Below, piece by piece: positions 29,331 through 40,460 of a stretch of DNA of 64,000 nt; within the stretch, counting starts at the first letter, position 1; each line of letters begins with the position of its first letter. The DNA is from Pinus tabuliformis (lineage: Eukaryota > Streptophyta > Pinopsida > Pinales > Pinaceae), in contig CM062815.1 in NCBI GenBank assembly GCA_031772625.1, positions 921,980,582 to 922,044,581 on the forward strand, given 5' to 3'. Below the pieces are notes generated by a model, which had not been told where the DNA came from, searched no databases, and saw only the letters and a list, made by a program, of their open reading frames with translations. The position numbers and the translations under genes are program-made.

Positions 29331-29910
29331 CTATCATATTGAGAAAGGGAGGTGGTAGGAGGTTTATAACTGATCCTTGAAGAGGGGTTATCTGAGAGGG
29401 AGATGAATGGATATGGGCTAGGAATTTATTCACTCTATGTGGGACTGTTTATAAGAATATATTTGATGTTTTCAGTTTTAGGGGAGGGATAAAATGAGAA
29501 ATAGGGTGAAATGACATAGGTTTATTTGTTTTTTACTCTTGAGAAGAATGTATCAAATAGTAGAAAACTTTCTTAAGGGTACTCCAAAACTCTAGAGGGA
29601 AAATATGAACAGTTTACCACAACGTTCCGAGAGATGGAGGAGGATACTTTTGGAAAAGATTTCATAGGAATAGGGATGACTGGGGTCATTTCCTTCCAAA
29701 TCCGCCTAGATATTATCCTTTCGGGGTTAGGTACAGGAGGAGTTCTCTATTGTGAAGCATCCAAGTGGGTGTGTGGCCTCTTGAAAGCTAAGGTGTTCAT
29801 AAATTTAGATAGTGGAGTTGCTAAGGTGAGAGATATTCAACCCACATCCCTTTCTTCTTATCTTTCCAAAAGGTGTACAAATGTTGTACATAGGGAAGCT
29901 ATTTTTATTT

Positions 29911-29934
29911 GTCCCCGAAAATGGTGCCAAATGA
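29911..29934 (-). promoter_or_regulatory. Primer-binding site and LTR junction of the decayed host
   Basis: The minus strand reads TTGGCACCATTTTCGGGGAC, a degraded form of the TGGCGACC...CTGGGGA sites. The LTR-like end (TGTTGTAG on plus) starts at 29935. Confidence 0.6.
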
Positions 29935-30294
29935 TGTTGTAGCTCCTAGAGACAACCCCTCAGTTGAGGAGACACAAGTGCCTAGGACATCTTAATGAGT
30001 GTCTTAAATATTTTCTATAAATTCACATCACACTTAGTGTTTAACATTTAAAGAGAAAATGATTCAGAACCTTCCTAAAGAGGAGTACAAAAGCTTGATG
30101 CAAAATATTACTCATAGAAGCATTAACATTAAATCTGTAGGGGCCAACATCAAATGAAATTGTATTTTTTTAGTTGCCGTAGTATATTCGGTAAAATACT
30201 GTAGAAAGAAGTAAAATTGATACACAGGGATTAATTTTAAGAATTTTATGCATCAAAATTTAGAGTGAAATAGTTGGAATATAGAATTAAATGG
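29935..30294 (-). other. LTR 3' end of the decayed host
   Basis: Non-coding, AT-rich sequence between the LTR junction and the insertion at 30295. It continues at 33161. The whole interrupted LTR would span to about 35.85 kb. Confidence 0.5.
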
Positions 30295-31135
30295 TGTTGG
30301 CTTGATGGGGCTTGACCCAGGTTCGGAAGTGTTTTAGCCAAACAAATCCCACACTACTGGCCCTTTCGACATCAATTTACGGAGCGCGAACTGAAGTCTC
30401 ACTCGAGGTAGTATGGGAGGGTGCTGGAACCAGGTTTCTGCATGCTAGGTATGTCTTGATGGGTTCTAGAAGGGTCGCGAACTGATCTGCGCACTCACGC
30501 TATTCTGCCCGACTGTCGGGCCTTCGCGTAACTCGGCGAGGAGGCACTTCCTAAAATCCTTATTATTATTGTGTTTATTAAAGATCTGATCTGATTCTTA
30601 AGGTATTTTAATCAAGTATTCAAAATTTATAACCAACGCGCTCAACCATAAATATTAATACATGCATAAAACCATAACATTAAGAATAAACATATAGATC
30701 CATGACCCGATACAGAACAATTTAGAACACTTATCTTTATTGATCTTCTGTTCAGTACAATCCAGTTCTGCCCTACACACTGAGCTGCAAGGGTCCGCGC
30801 ACACAATTGCAGAGGCTACCCTTACTACTACCAACCCGACTTAGAGTTATAGACTCAGAGCAAACAACCCATTACCTTCAGATCTAATCAAGAATTACCA
30901 AAAGCTACCTCTACCCTTAGAGCCTCGCTCTATTTATACATTCCCATGGTATGCAAACCACAGGTAGGCTGACATATTCTATGTTAACTTTACATTATTT
31001 TCGGGTAGACAACCCTTTGACCTGACTCATTACAATTCGCGCTCCGCACACTTCGCGGAACTTTTACAACATCAATACCCAAAATTGTGGGCTTTGAGCC
31101 CCAAAACCGTTACGCGTAGGATCCACTACCCAACA
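30295..31135 (-). repeat. 3' LTR of the small element
   Basis: On the minus strand it starts TGTTGGGTAGTGGATCC and ends CATCAAGCCAACA. It is rich in CpG-containing strings such as CCGCGCAC and CACTTCGCGG. Confidence 0.85.
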
Positions 31136-31662
31136 AGCCCCCAACACAATCATCGTGACTCGTCCCGAGTCACTTGTTGGTGTGGCAAAATGTGTTATTA
31201 AGGTATCACGTGCCACCATCCCTGCAAGTGATGCACTACGTTCTGTTACTCCCTCCTTGCCTTCTGTAACACTTCTTCAAGCTCCTAATCCATTGCCTCT
31301 ACTTAATTTTCTCAACCGATGATGCTCATTTTGCTCTATTTAGTTAATACAAAGCGACCCCTCATAGGATTTTAGCTCTAGTTGAGATGTTCAAGGTGGG
31401 ACTCCCTTGTGCCAGAGCAATACGTTTCCAGTCTCTGGGTCAATATACACACTGTCTACTGAAGCTTGTGTTGCATTTTTGCAAGAGAGATGATGTTTTC
31501 CGCGAGGTCCCAATCTTCAAGGTGCGTCAGAGACGAGCTGTTAACCAAAATTCAGTAATTTGTCTCAAGATTCACTGTCTTTCCCTTGTTTGGCATGGAT
31601 CGCCTACCAGGTCGTGGCTTAGGCAACAACATCCGGACGAGTCCTGCTACTTGTCTGAGAAT

Positions 31663-32016
31663 TTACGGTACATCCCCTACCGCTGGTGTTGATCTCAGCG
31701 CGACATCCGTGGTCATTGACATAACACTATCTAGAAGGTCTTGTATCTCATTTGAAAACCCCGGGCTTACTCTCCTATCGTCGAAGTTCCACAGTTCCAT
31801 GCCTATTGGGAGGCACACTAGCTTAATTCTCCAGATACCACAGTTTGTTCGGTGGATGCCCCGTTGCAATTTATAGACCTGTTGAAATTCAAATTCAGTT
31901 GTTCCCTTCTTTTCTAGCTCATTAATGCTAGATCCACGGTAGATTGTTCTACATCTGGCTCGTACTTCATATCTTAATTGCCCGCCACCTACTCCTTTTC
32001 GCCATGACTCAGACAT
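31663..32016 (-). CDS. Hypothetical ORF of the small element
   Basis: This 117-codon frame starts MSESWRKGVGGGQLRYEV and is the longest within the internal region on the inferred coding strand. It is basic, with scattered Cys, and has no recognised domain. It might be a gag remnant or chance. Confidence 0.3.
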   Translation of the reverse strand: MSESWRKGVGGGQLRYEVRARCRTIYRGSSINELEKKGTTEFEFQQVYKLQRGIHRTNCGIWRIKLVCLPIGMELWNFDDRRVSPGFSNEIQDLLDSVMSMTTDVALRSTPAVGDVP

Positions 32017-32287
32017 CTATCATCAACAGTGACAACAACGGTCACTTCCATGTTTATCCCCATAGCAGCGCAGCCCCTTCTGAGCAACCGCGAGCCTTGA
32101 GACCTACCGATCCTGTGCGCGCCCCTATTGTCATGTAGCTTCCTAATAGACTGCTTTACCGTCCCGTGCTCTCTTCCAACTACATGGAGTAGTGAGACTG
32201 CGCTTCGGTCGGTTAGTCAGGTAGCGGCCCCCCTGTGTAGGGCTTCAGGCCACTACCATTTACTTTCCTGGGAAGGACTCCCCATAT

Positions 32288-33160
32288 AGTTGACTTGATG
32301 GGGCCTGACCCAGGTTTGGAAGTGTTTTAGCCAAACATATCCTGCATTATCGGCCCTTTCGGCATCAATTTGCAGAGCGCGGATTGAAGTCTCACCCGAG
32401 GTAGTATGGGAGGGTGTTGGAACCAGGTTTCCACACCCTAGGGATGTCTTGATGGGTTCTGGAAGAGTCGCGAACCGATTTGTGCACTCGAGCTATTCTG
32501 CCCGGCTGTCGGGCCTTTGTGTAACTTGGCGAGGAGGCACTTCCTAAAATCCTTATTATTATTGTGTTTATTAAAGATCTAATCTAATTCTTAAGGTCTT
32601 TTAATCAAGCATTCAACATTTATAACCAGCGCGCTCAACCATAAATCTTAATACATGCATAAAACCATAACATTAATAATAAACATATAGATCCGCGACC
32701 TGATACACAACAATTCAAAACACTTATCTTTATTGATCTTCTGTTCAGTATAATCCAGTTCCGCCCTGCGCACTGAGCTTCAGGGGTCCGCGCACATAGC
32801 TGCGGACTCAAACAAGTCTCTGCACACATAGCTACAGAGCCTACCCTTACTACTACCAACCCGACTCGGACTTACAGACTGAGAACGAACAACCCATTAC
32901 CTTCAGATCTGATCAAGAATTACCAAAAGCTACCTCTACCCTTAGAGCCTCGCTCTATTTATACATTCCCATGGTCCGCGGACCATGGGTAGGCTGACAT
33001 ATTCTATATTAACTTTACATTATTTTCGGGTGGACAACCCTTTGACCTGACTCATTACAATTCGCACTCTGTGCACTTCGCGGAACTTTTACAACATCAA
33101 TACCCAAAATTGTGGGCTTTGAGCCCCAAAACTGTTACACGGGGGATCCGCTACCCAAAA
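32288..33160 (-). repeat. 5' LTR of the small element
   Basis: Homologous to 30295-31135 with many substitutions and a ~35-bp insertion near 32800. Terminal bases are mutated (CAACA to CAACT on the minus strand, and AAAA for AACA). Confidence 0.85.
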
Positions 33161-33679
33161 AATGGAACGAAAACACACGTGGAACACATTTTAAGGATTA
33201 GATTTTCTATCAATACATGAATATTTCATCAGCATTAGACTAAGATGAATCCATAAATCCATGAAAACACTTCAAGCAACTACTATTACATGTAATATGA
33301 GAAGAATAATAAATACATATGGAACAAACAAAGACGGATCACATACTACAGATTCAGATGAGCTGGAATCACCAAAAATTTGTATTAATCTTCCACAAAA
33401 CATACATTTCATTTAATAGTAAAACATAACTTCTCTCTTGGAAAACCAAAAATTATGAACTCTTGGTTTAGTCTCATAAAACAGTTTTTATAAGGCCTTA
33501 GAGAGATAAATCATTACAAAATATTCCTTCTTGATTTCAATACATGGCCAATCATAACAAAAACCTTAGCATTCTCCGTGGCAGAGTTAAACTAACCGAA
33601 ACCCTAACTGACTGGCTGAAAATAAAATATTTACATAAATAAGAAATAAGAACTGTGATAATCGACAGGATCTGTAGTA
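33161..33679 (-). other. Non-coding part of the decayed host LTR
   Basis: About 520 bp, AT-rich, no ORF. On the minus strand it lies between the ORF remnant and the LTR 3' end. Confidence 0.45.
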
Positions 33680-35097
33680 TCAGTGGTCACGATGGGCAGA
33701 CTGCAGAGGTTGCATAGATGGTTTGATGATTTGGAGAACGGGAGGGTTGATGAAATGTTCACATCTTTTCCATGGTGTTGTCACTGGAAGAGGAGCTCGA
33801 AAGAACCATTGATATGCAATATTGAGGTTGGTAAGACCTGTGTAGTTCAGTCTAGGGAAAAACAAGGTTTTGACCATCCCCAATAGCTGAAAGTCTCCCT
33901 TGAGATAGTTTACCACCATCTTACCCTTTAGAGTAGCAGTCTTCTCAGGAGAAGATTATACTTTTCTTTTGGCCTCCACTAGTCTTTCACTGTATTGTCC
34001 CCACTGGATTAACACTCGCCCAAAGTCCCAGTAGTTGGGAAAACCTACTTTGGAAATCATGTCAAATGTAGTGTGAAAGTAGACACATTATTTAATACCA
34101 CCTCTAGGTACTCCTCAATTGTGACCCTAACTTCCTCCTTCTAGACAACCTTGGAAATATCCTTGATAGCAGTTACTCTATCCATCGCATTTATGGGCCT
34201 CAGCTCACTAAGTGACTTCTCATACAAAAACTAAATGAACCTTCTGGCAATATGGTAGTTCTTTTCTCCCTCTACTTTGGATAACAGAATGAAGCCCTCA
34301 TAATCCTTGATTAAAACCCTCTAATCATCCATTAAGGTTATATAATCCTAGTGGTTCCTAACCTCTTCAATGATCTCATCCCAAACTACTTTCTTGGCTT
34401 GCAGTAGGGACATGTTTCCTTTCAACTTTACATTGAGCTCAGAGATATCCCAGTTTGCTGCATGTAGATTCTTACCAATGATTTATGCATTTTTCCTCAC
34501 AGTCTCCAGCTGCTTCTCTTTCTATGCTAGTATTTTCTAAGTAGCATCTAGATCATTTTTCACCCTTTTAATCTCCCCCTCTGAAAGTTGGAGCTCAATG
34601 AGGGTCTTAGTGATATTTTCATCTATAGGTAGGGCTTGTAGGCCAAGGGCCAAGACCATCTGTAGGAAAGATTGTTGTTCATTGGTTGGGAGGGTTGAGT
34701 AATGATACATTAGGGTGACATCAGTAAACTATTGGCTTTATGGGGAACTAAGGTAAAACAGGGATTTTTGGATTATCTCTAGGGTTACTTTGATAATTTT
34801 GACCCCATAGAAGGAAATAAAGTATTTTTTCTCATCAATGTATGTTGCGACCAACCAGGAGATGAATTGTGGAAAATGGTGCACAGTGGGTGCGATTTGC
34901 TAGTACAAGCTAGAGTTAACTACCCGAAATGGGTCCTCCCCCCTGACATGGTTTCCATATAGGTCAAAACGGAAGTCAGCCAGGTGATATGCACAAGTTA
35001 GGTCAGCTACTTGAGCTTCTGTATCCATGAGGGGATCAACGTTGGTAGTTGTTTTTACCTCTTGGGCCTTTGGGGTCTGGGGGGCCACTTTCTTCAT
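33680..35097 (-). pseudogene. Decayed relative of the LTR-encoded coiled-coil protein
   Basis: On the minus strand from 35097 (MKKVAPQTPKAQEV) a protein-like reading with several in-frame stops continues to about 33.7 kb. Two segments match the 604-codon ORF: VTLMYHYSTLPTNEQQSF with VQLYNHLLNLAPSNQQRL, and YITLMDD then RVLIKDYEGFI with YIETMDEQMVLITKANREI, with a coiled coil between. The order of the segments is the same. It sits at the same place relative to the LTR end and primer-binding site as in the left element, after removing the nested insertion. This supports a family of LTR-encoded proteins. Confidence 0.65.
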
Positions 35098-35854
35098 TTT
35101 TTATGAGTTCCTAAGAAAAATTGCAAGTGCACAAGAGTGATTGGATTACCTAGTTGTCATAGAGAGGGTAGAAAAATACGTTAGGAGGAGATACTCGGTC
35201 AGATGAGCTCGAACAATGTTTCTGGATTGGCAACTGGAGGGAAAGCGACGCAACGGAGAAAAATGTTTGAAAATGGCGAGTCATAAAGGTTTTTATTATT
35301 GGCACAGGGGCAACGGTCGGTTGACATGGGGGTGACGTCATGGGGGGTGGGGCATGCTGTTGTATGTGATTGGGTGATGGCGAGGATAGGTGGATAGGAG
35401 CGGGGGTGGGTGGAGTTATTGTTACCTTTGAATCCATGCTCTATTGAAAATTTGTTCGCAAATTGGTCTAGGTAGCCCGTGTTTCCCACTCCCATCATCC
35501 TCTGATGGGTCTGATAGTGGGCAGTCAGACCCTGTTCTCCCCCCCAGAATGAATATGGACCATCAGATCTAGATCTAAAGATTTGTTCGGGGGGGGTTGT
35601 TTAATGCCCGAGAAAGTAGCCCCCAAAAAATTATTTTGAGGGGTGTCCAGGCAGAGATGGGCGTCAATTCACCTAGGAGATGCTCAACCTTTAACTAACA
35701 ATGTGCACCTATATAAAAAATGTCCTTCTGCCCTGTTGTGCTTTCCCGATAGGGGTCCGATAAGTGGCTCTTGTGTTGTTAGACCTTCTCCTTTAGCTCT
35801 AGGCCTTGATAGTGACCCCCATAGTTTATTTAGTTGTCCTTTTGAATTAGGAGG
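35098..35854 (-). promoter_or_regulatory. Promoter-like upstream part of the decayed host LTR
   Basis: GC-richer than its surroundings, with one TGACGTCA (35333-35340) and a 'ggaccatcagatct' block near 35550, paralleling 11.18-11.60 kb. No gene. It is cut at 35855 by the solo LTR. Confidence 0.5.
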
Positions 35855-36878
35855 TGTTAGCGTCAGTATTTGCAGCCTTCCACCAGTGATCAAAATATTC
35901 TCTTATAAAATGGTCTTGGGGTGTCAAAGTCAAAATTTTGTCATTTCACTGAGTCTTCAAGTAAAATTTGGTCACTAGGTATTAGGTCTAGGATTGTTTT
36001 CACTCCTTCCAAAGTTTTCCAAGTATCGGTCCATGTCACCATTTGGCTGAGTGTACCATCATTCAAAGAGTTGTCATCATTATTTTAAGTTCCAATGAGT
36101 CATTTTACACCTTGTTTGTGCTTCAGTTGTGCTTAGGTAAGGCTCATTTCCCTCTCCTAGGGTTTTGAAGGTAATTTTTCTTGGATGGTAAAATCATCAA
36201 CAAAACTTGTATTCTGATGCTCATGCACCTTCCCCTATCCTGAAAATACCTTCTTAAACACTTCCCATCACTGATATCCCTCAAATTCATCATTTTCCCA
36301 CAAGCCCTAGCCTATTGCTACAGTTTGACACTGTTCTAGGTTAGGCCTATGTTTTTCCCTTTTGGACCCCTTACCCTCATTCAATATTTGAAATTCCACT
36401 TTCTATTGCTTTCTAACTTCCTTCCCTACTTCCCAAAATTTTCTCAAGAAATTATAAGCCCCTTATCCCCTTCATTTCTACAAATCCCCTGTTCACACAT
36501 TGGGATAGGTTTTATTCAAATGATGTTTCTGAGCAAGAAAAGATGAATTTTACAAACGTGAGAGAGGTTTGTTTCCATCATAGACTCAAGAAGAGAAACC
36601 TCCTTCATTTTTTACACAGGTCTCATGGTTTGGGAGAAATGTCCAAAACATCATTTGCCTCAGGAGAGTTGCTGCACTTCTGGAGTGACTTTGGGAAAAT
36701 CAAGATTTCTCCTAGCTAGAGTGACCAAATGACTTACTTGATGAATCAAATGATAACTAGACATAGATATATTTCCAGTGATCTATCATGAGATCAATTT
36801 GGAGTTGAGGAAGACCTTTAAAAGTTGACTAAACAACACTCTACATTTTGGTAGCCTCATTCGGCACATTTTGACCAG

Positions 36879-37143
36879 TCTTGGGAGATTGCGATTTTGA
36901 TAGTGAAAATGAGGTCCAAATTGAAAAATAAAGGATTTTCGGGAAAATAGACTCGATATTATTTCCAACGAGCTATCCCACGCCTAATTTGGACACCAGA
37001 AAGGCAGTCAAAAGTTGTCTTGAAGTGGCACTGCGCTTCTGGAAGGTGGCGCTGCGCTTCTGGAGGATGGCACTGTGCTTCTGGAGCAGTGGCATTGCGC
37101 TTCCAGGGTGGCGTTGTGCTTCTGTACAGTGGCACTGTGCTTT
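36879..37143 (+). repeat. Upstream module plus GTGGCACTGCGCTTCTGG array (solo LTR)
   Basis: The module (TCTTGGGAGATTGCGATTTT, TTTCCAACGAGCTATC at 36962-36977) precedes about six imperfect copies of GTGGCACTGCGCTTCTGG at 37024-37143. A further module core lies at 36772. Confidence 0.8.
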
Positions 37144-37578
37144 GTGCAAGAGGGCTAGAAAACCCTCAAATTCTCAAGAAAACTTTGAATTTCTCTCTCC
37201 TTCCATTATTGCAAGTATGTTGACATCCCTCACTTCAGTTTTGGTTTGCAAATCCAACTTACAAGCATCATTTTCCATGTTAAATATGAAACCCTAAAAA
37301 TATCTGTAGTGGTGCCTAAAACCCTGAAACCCTCATTATTAATCCTATCGCTTATCCCTACAACCCTAAATTCTCCTATCCCTATTTCCCTATCCCCTTA
37401 TCTCTTTTCCATAACATCCCTATTCCTCCTCTTCACAAGGGAAATTTCTCAAACAAAACAAGCCCTCCCTCTCATTTCCTACTCCCTTATTCATTTCTAG
37501 CCCATAAGCCCATATCCCATAACCTAATTCCTAAAACACTTTCACTCATCCCCTTCATACAATCTCAACCTTGCAAAC

Positions 37579-37728
37579 ATGGACCAAGATGACCGAGACT
37601 ATGAGGAGGAGGAAAACACAAGCAGTGACACCTCAGCAGATAGAGCTAGGCAACAAAGAAAACCACACAAGGGAGGAGTATAGGCTTAGGATGCTGGATG
37701 AAGCTTCCTTGGATCATCATAGCACTTG
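37579..37728 (+). pseudogene. Remnant of the LTR-encoded ORF
   Basis: ATG, then an acidic start (MDQDDRDYEEEE), TAG after 34 codons. In another frame, RMLDEASLDHHST matches the C-terminus RILAEASLKDHGTH of the 302-codon ORF. The middle is deleted. Confidence 0.65.
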
Positions 37729-37825
37729 ATGTTAGTGCTTCTCACCAATTTTGAGCAAATTTGGAGCAAATTTTGTCATTTGCAAATTTTGGAATTTAAT
37801 ACATAGAAAAACTGCCTAGAACCAC

Positions 37826-37840
37826 AGCGCCACCGGCGCT
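37826..37840. repeat. Hairpin with 6-bp stem (solo LTR)
   Basis: AGCGCC-ACC-GGCGCT lies at the position homologous to the GGTCTCACC/GGTGAGACC hairpin of the other subfamily. Confidence 0.7.
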
Positions 37841-38004
37841 GCACTTTTCCTAGGGGCACCCAATGAAGAAATGGTTTTCATTTTTGTATTTAAAGCGATG
37901 AGGACATGTATCCTATCAATTTTCAAAGTTTTTGGGGTAGAACTGGTCCACCAAAAGGTCAAAAAACACCCTAAAAATGACCTTTCTGCCACTTTTTGGA
38001 CACA

Positions 38005-38200
38005 CAAAAACAATCTTGGGAGAATCCAATTTTGAGGGTTCAAATGAGCTTCAAATGCATAAATTATAGGTATTTTGGAAATTATATTTGAATACCTTTC
38101 TAATGAGCTATCATGGGCTCAATTTGGATGCCGTGAAGGCCTCCAAAAGGGACCTGAAAATGGTGCTACACTTCTGGCCAGTGGCACTATGCTTTTGACA
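38005..38200 (+). repeat. Downstream module plus matching array (solo LTR)
   Basis: TCTTGGGAGAATCCAATTTT, TTTCTAATGAGCTATC (38097-38112), GAAGGCCTCCAAAAGG, then two copies of the local motif (GTGCTACACTTCTGG, GTGGCACTATGCTTTTG). Confidence 0.75.
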
Positions 38201-39174
38201 GTTTTGCTCAGGGTTGCTATTTTTCCAGTTTTTTACTGTAATCATGGATTCTCTCTCATGGTAGATGATTTACCATTGTAAATGATGACTTTTCATGTAA
38301 TTATGATATATAAATAGTAATAGAGGGTAGATTCATTGCTTTAGGAGTTAGTTTGAGCTCAAATGAATCAATTTTTCACTTTTAGAGGCAAGTTGTTGAG
38401 ATTCCTATATTCATGTTTCTTATTCAGTATCAGTTAGATTAGGTCCTCATCTTAGGGATTCTACCCTTGAAGATGGGAGGAGGTTGAATACTTGTCTATT
38501 TCTTCTTATTCTTTCTCTTGGCAGAGGGTTGGACTCAGCTGGATGCTCAGACCTTGATTGTACACCATTTTGTAAGCAGTTTAGGAAGAGATTAATAAGA
38601 ATTGCAGCTATTTTTATGGGAACCATGTGGTATGGAGCTTTAGTATAGTTTCTTCTTTTGTGATAATATGTTAATGTGTTTTTTATACTTCTTGAATCAT
38701 TTCATTTCTTATAAGTGAATGCTTTCAAGTTGATAGGTAGAATTCATCACATCAGTGCTCTGCCTTGGGAAAACATTCACCATTTCATGTTTTCTGAAGT
38801 CTAGGAAGGATCCATGGTTCTCACATGCTCTTATTAGCTTCTCACCAGTCTTAAACATATCACCCCACCAAGCCCTAGATTGCTAAAGCTTATGCCTACC
38901 TTGCCCCATTGAACACCCTACAATTCTGACCTAATTCCCTAGACCTAAATTGTCCAGCTCCTCCTGATCCGGCAACACCTCTTCAAAATCCAATCAAAAC
39001 TTCATGCTGCTATACCTAGCCTAAAATATTTTTCCTGATCCAATCATCTTGGCTGAGATCCTTACGAAGAGAGCCCTCTCCCAGCCTAGTAGGGCTAGCT
39101 ACTTGGCTAAGCGTGGTTTGTGGTTACCCTGGCATTGCCTTCCTTCAGCCTGAGGTTCAATCCAGGTGATAACA

Positions 39175-40045
39175 AGAGGATCTACTAATGACTCAGAAGT
39201 TGATTTAAAAGGAATTTTGGACCTAAAACATGGCTCTGATCAATCAATCTCTTGAAGAACATGAGGGAAGATAACAACCGTGAGAGTCAATATTAACTTC
39301 TTTGACTCTTATCAACTTACATAGACCTTTCCCCTTCACATCTTTTAAAGTTTTTATCTTGATATCAAATTCTTATAAATTTCCTAACCAGGTTTCCCAT
39401 ATACCTTCTCTGGTTTGTTGGATAAACATCATTTTTAATTTTGGATATGGTACATATGATATAGCATGTAAGGTAAAGATATAAATTTTGAAGTATGCTA
39501 CAACTTTAATAGGGGAAAAAATTATTTCTCTAATAGGAAATTGTTCAACTCATGTTCTTGCAATGATTTTCTCATTAAAGTAATTGGATACTATTCCTTC
39601 AATTTCCTTTTTTGATTTAAAACCATAAATATTGTTTCCTTAGATGCAAAAGTATAAATAATGAATTCCTTTGAATAATCAAAACTAACTAGTATTGGGG
39701 TTTAGGCTATTTCCTTTTTAACGTTGTCAAATGCCATTTGTTGCTTGCTTGTCTATTCAAAATTTTCATCCTCCTTCAATAATTTGTTGATAGGTTTGAT
39801 GAAAAACGCTTAATATGGTACAACCATTTTGACAAAATTAACCTTTCCAAAGAATGATTGTACTCCTTTGCATGTGGTTAGGGCCTTTATTTTAGCTATG
39901 GCTCTAATCCTCTCGGGATCAATAAATATCCCTTTATAACTTACAATGTGGCCTAGTGGCCCCTTTATGATAAAACCAACAAGAATTTCTTATAGTTAAG
40001 TGATATTTCATCTACATATTTGAAGGACTTGTTGTAAATTTTCCC
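39175..40045 (-). pseudogene. Classical RNase H and RT-thumb remnant of a Tat-like element
   Basis: Minus-strand fragments: GPLGHIVSYKGIFIDPERI and VQSFFGKVNFVK (RT thumb to RNase H linker), then WLGNLYEFDIKIKTLKDVKG and KGKGLCKLI (end of RNase H). These match IANILEFDIEIKPTKLIKGQ and GQGLAKLM in the left element. Heavily mutated; no integrase or upstream RT attached. Confidence 0.75.
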
Positions 40046-40460
40046 AATGAGAGGCATGGAAAAACCCTAACCCAAGATGACTATCAAGATATGTTATATA
40101 TTGGCCTGCTAGGAAGAGATTAGGCTATATTCTTTTAGCAATGCACTTGTTTGAAGGTTGATAATAACATCTAAAGGCTGTATTTGAGAGCATAAGAGAG
40201 GAGAAAAAAGATTTTGTAGCAACCATTTAGGCCACAGTTTCAAAGGCAAGTATGTAGTGAGTGCTCCTTTCATTGCATTCACATTTTCATAACTAAAGAA
40301 AATATAGAAAAGCATAGGCCACACCTTCTAAATATGGTTTTTCTTGTTTTCATTTTATTAGAATACATATTTTGTTCATTAGTGAGGATGGTTTTATCAT
40401 TTCCTTGTTCTTTCATTTTTTTATTTAAATTATTTTCATAAATTTGAGAAATAAGATAGT
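40046..40460. other. Unassigned AT-rich sequence, target of the copia insertion
   Basis: No gene recognised. It ends in the target pentamer ATAGT. It was contiguous with 49005 onward before insertion. Confidence 0.5.

Larger units (their letters stand above)
14797..29934 (-). mobile_element. Decayed Tat-like element, split by the 15140-26076 insertion
   Basis: On the minus strand, the PBS-like site (29911-29930), gag (about 29.3-28.4 kb), protease (28.0-27.6), aRNH (27.55-26.85) and RT (26.84-26.08) are followed after the insertion by the RT palm/thumb end (15134-14797). Across the insertion the RT frame rejoins in register, ACT TTC ATG TAT GCC then AGA ATG CGT. This proves that one element was interrupted. 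Beyond 14797 it is cut by the solo copia LTR; classical RNase H and integrase are missing. Many stops and frameshifts make it the older host. Confidence 0.8.
30295..33160 (-). mobile_element. Small non-autonomous LTR element with perfect target duplication
   Basis: Two LTRs (30295-31135, 841 bp; 32288-33160, 873 bp) flank ~1.15 kb. AATGG occurs directly outside both ends (30290-30294 and 33161-33165). Minus orientation is supported by a G-rich tract (TTGGGGGCT) next to the left LTR on that strand, where a polypurine tract belongs. The internal part has one minus-strand ORF and no pol. The primer-binding site is not identified with confidence. Confidence 0.85.
35855..39174 (+). mobile_element. 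Solo LTR, sister subfamily of the ~4-kb LTR
   Basis: It starts TGTTAGCGTCAGTATTTGC and ends GGTGATAACA. It is alignable along its length with the LTRs at 15140 and 22106 but clearly diverged. The flanks GGAGG (35850-35854) and AGAGG (39175-39179) match at four of five bases, as expected for a target duplication. There is no internal region: a solo LTR left by LTR-LTR recombination. It is ~680 bp shorter mainly because most of the ORF is gone. Confidence 0.85.
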
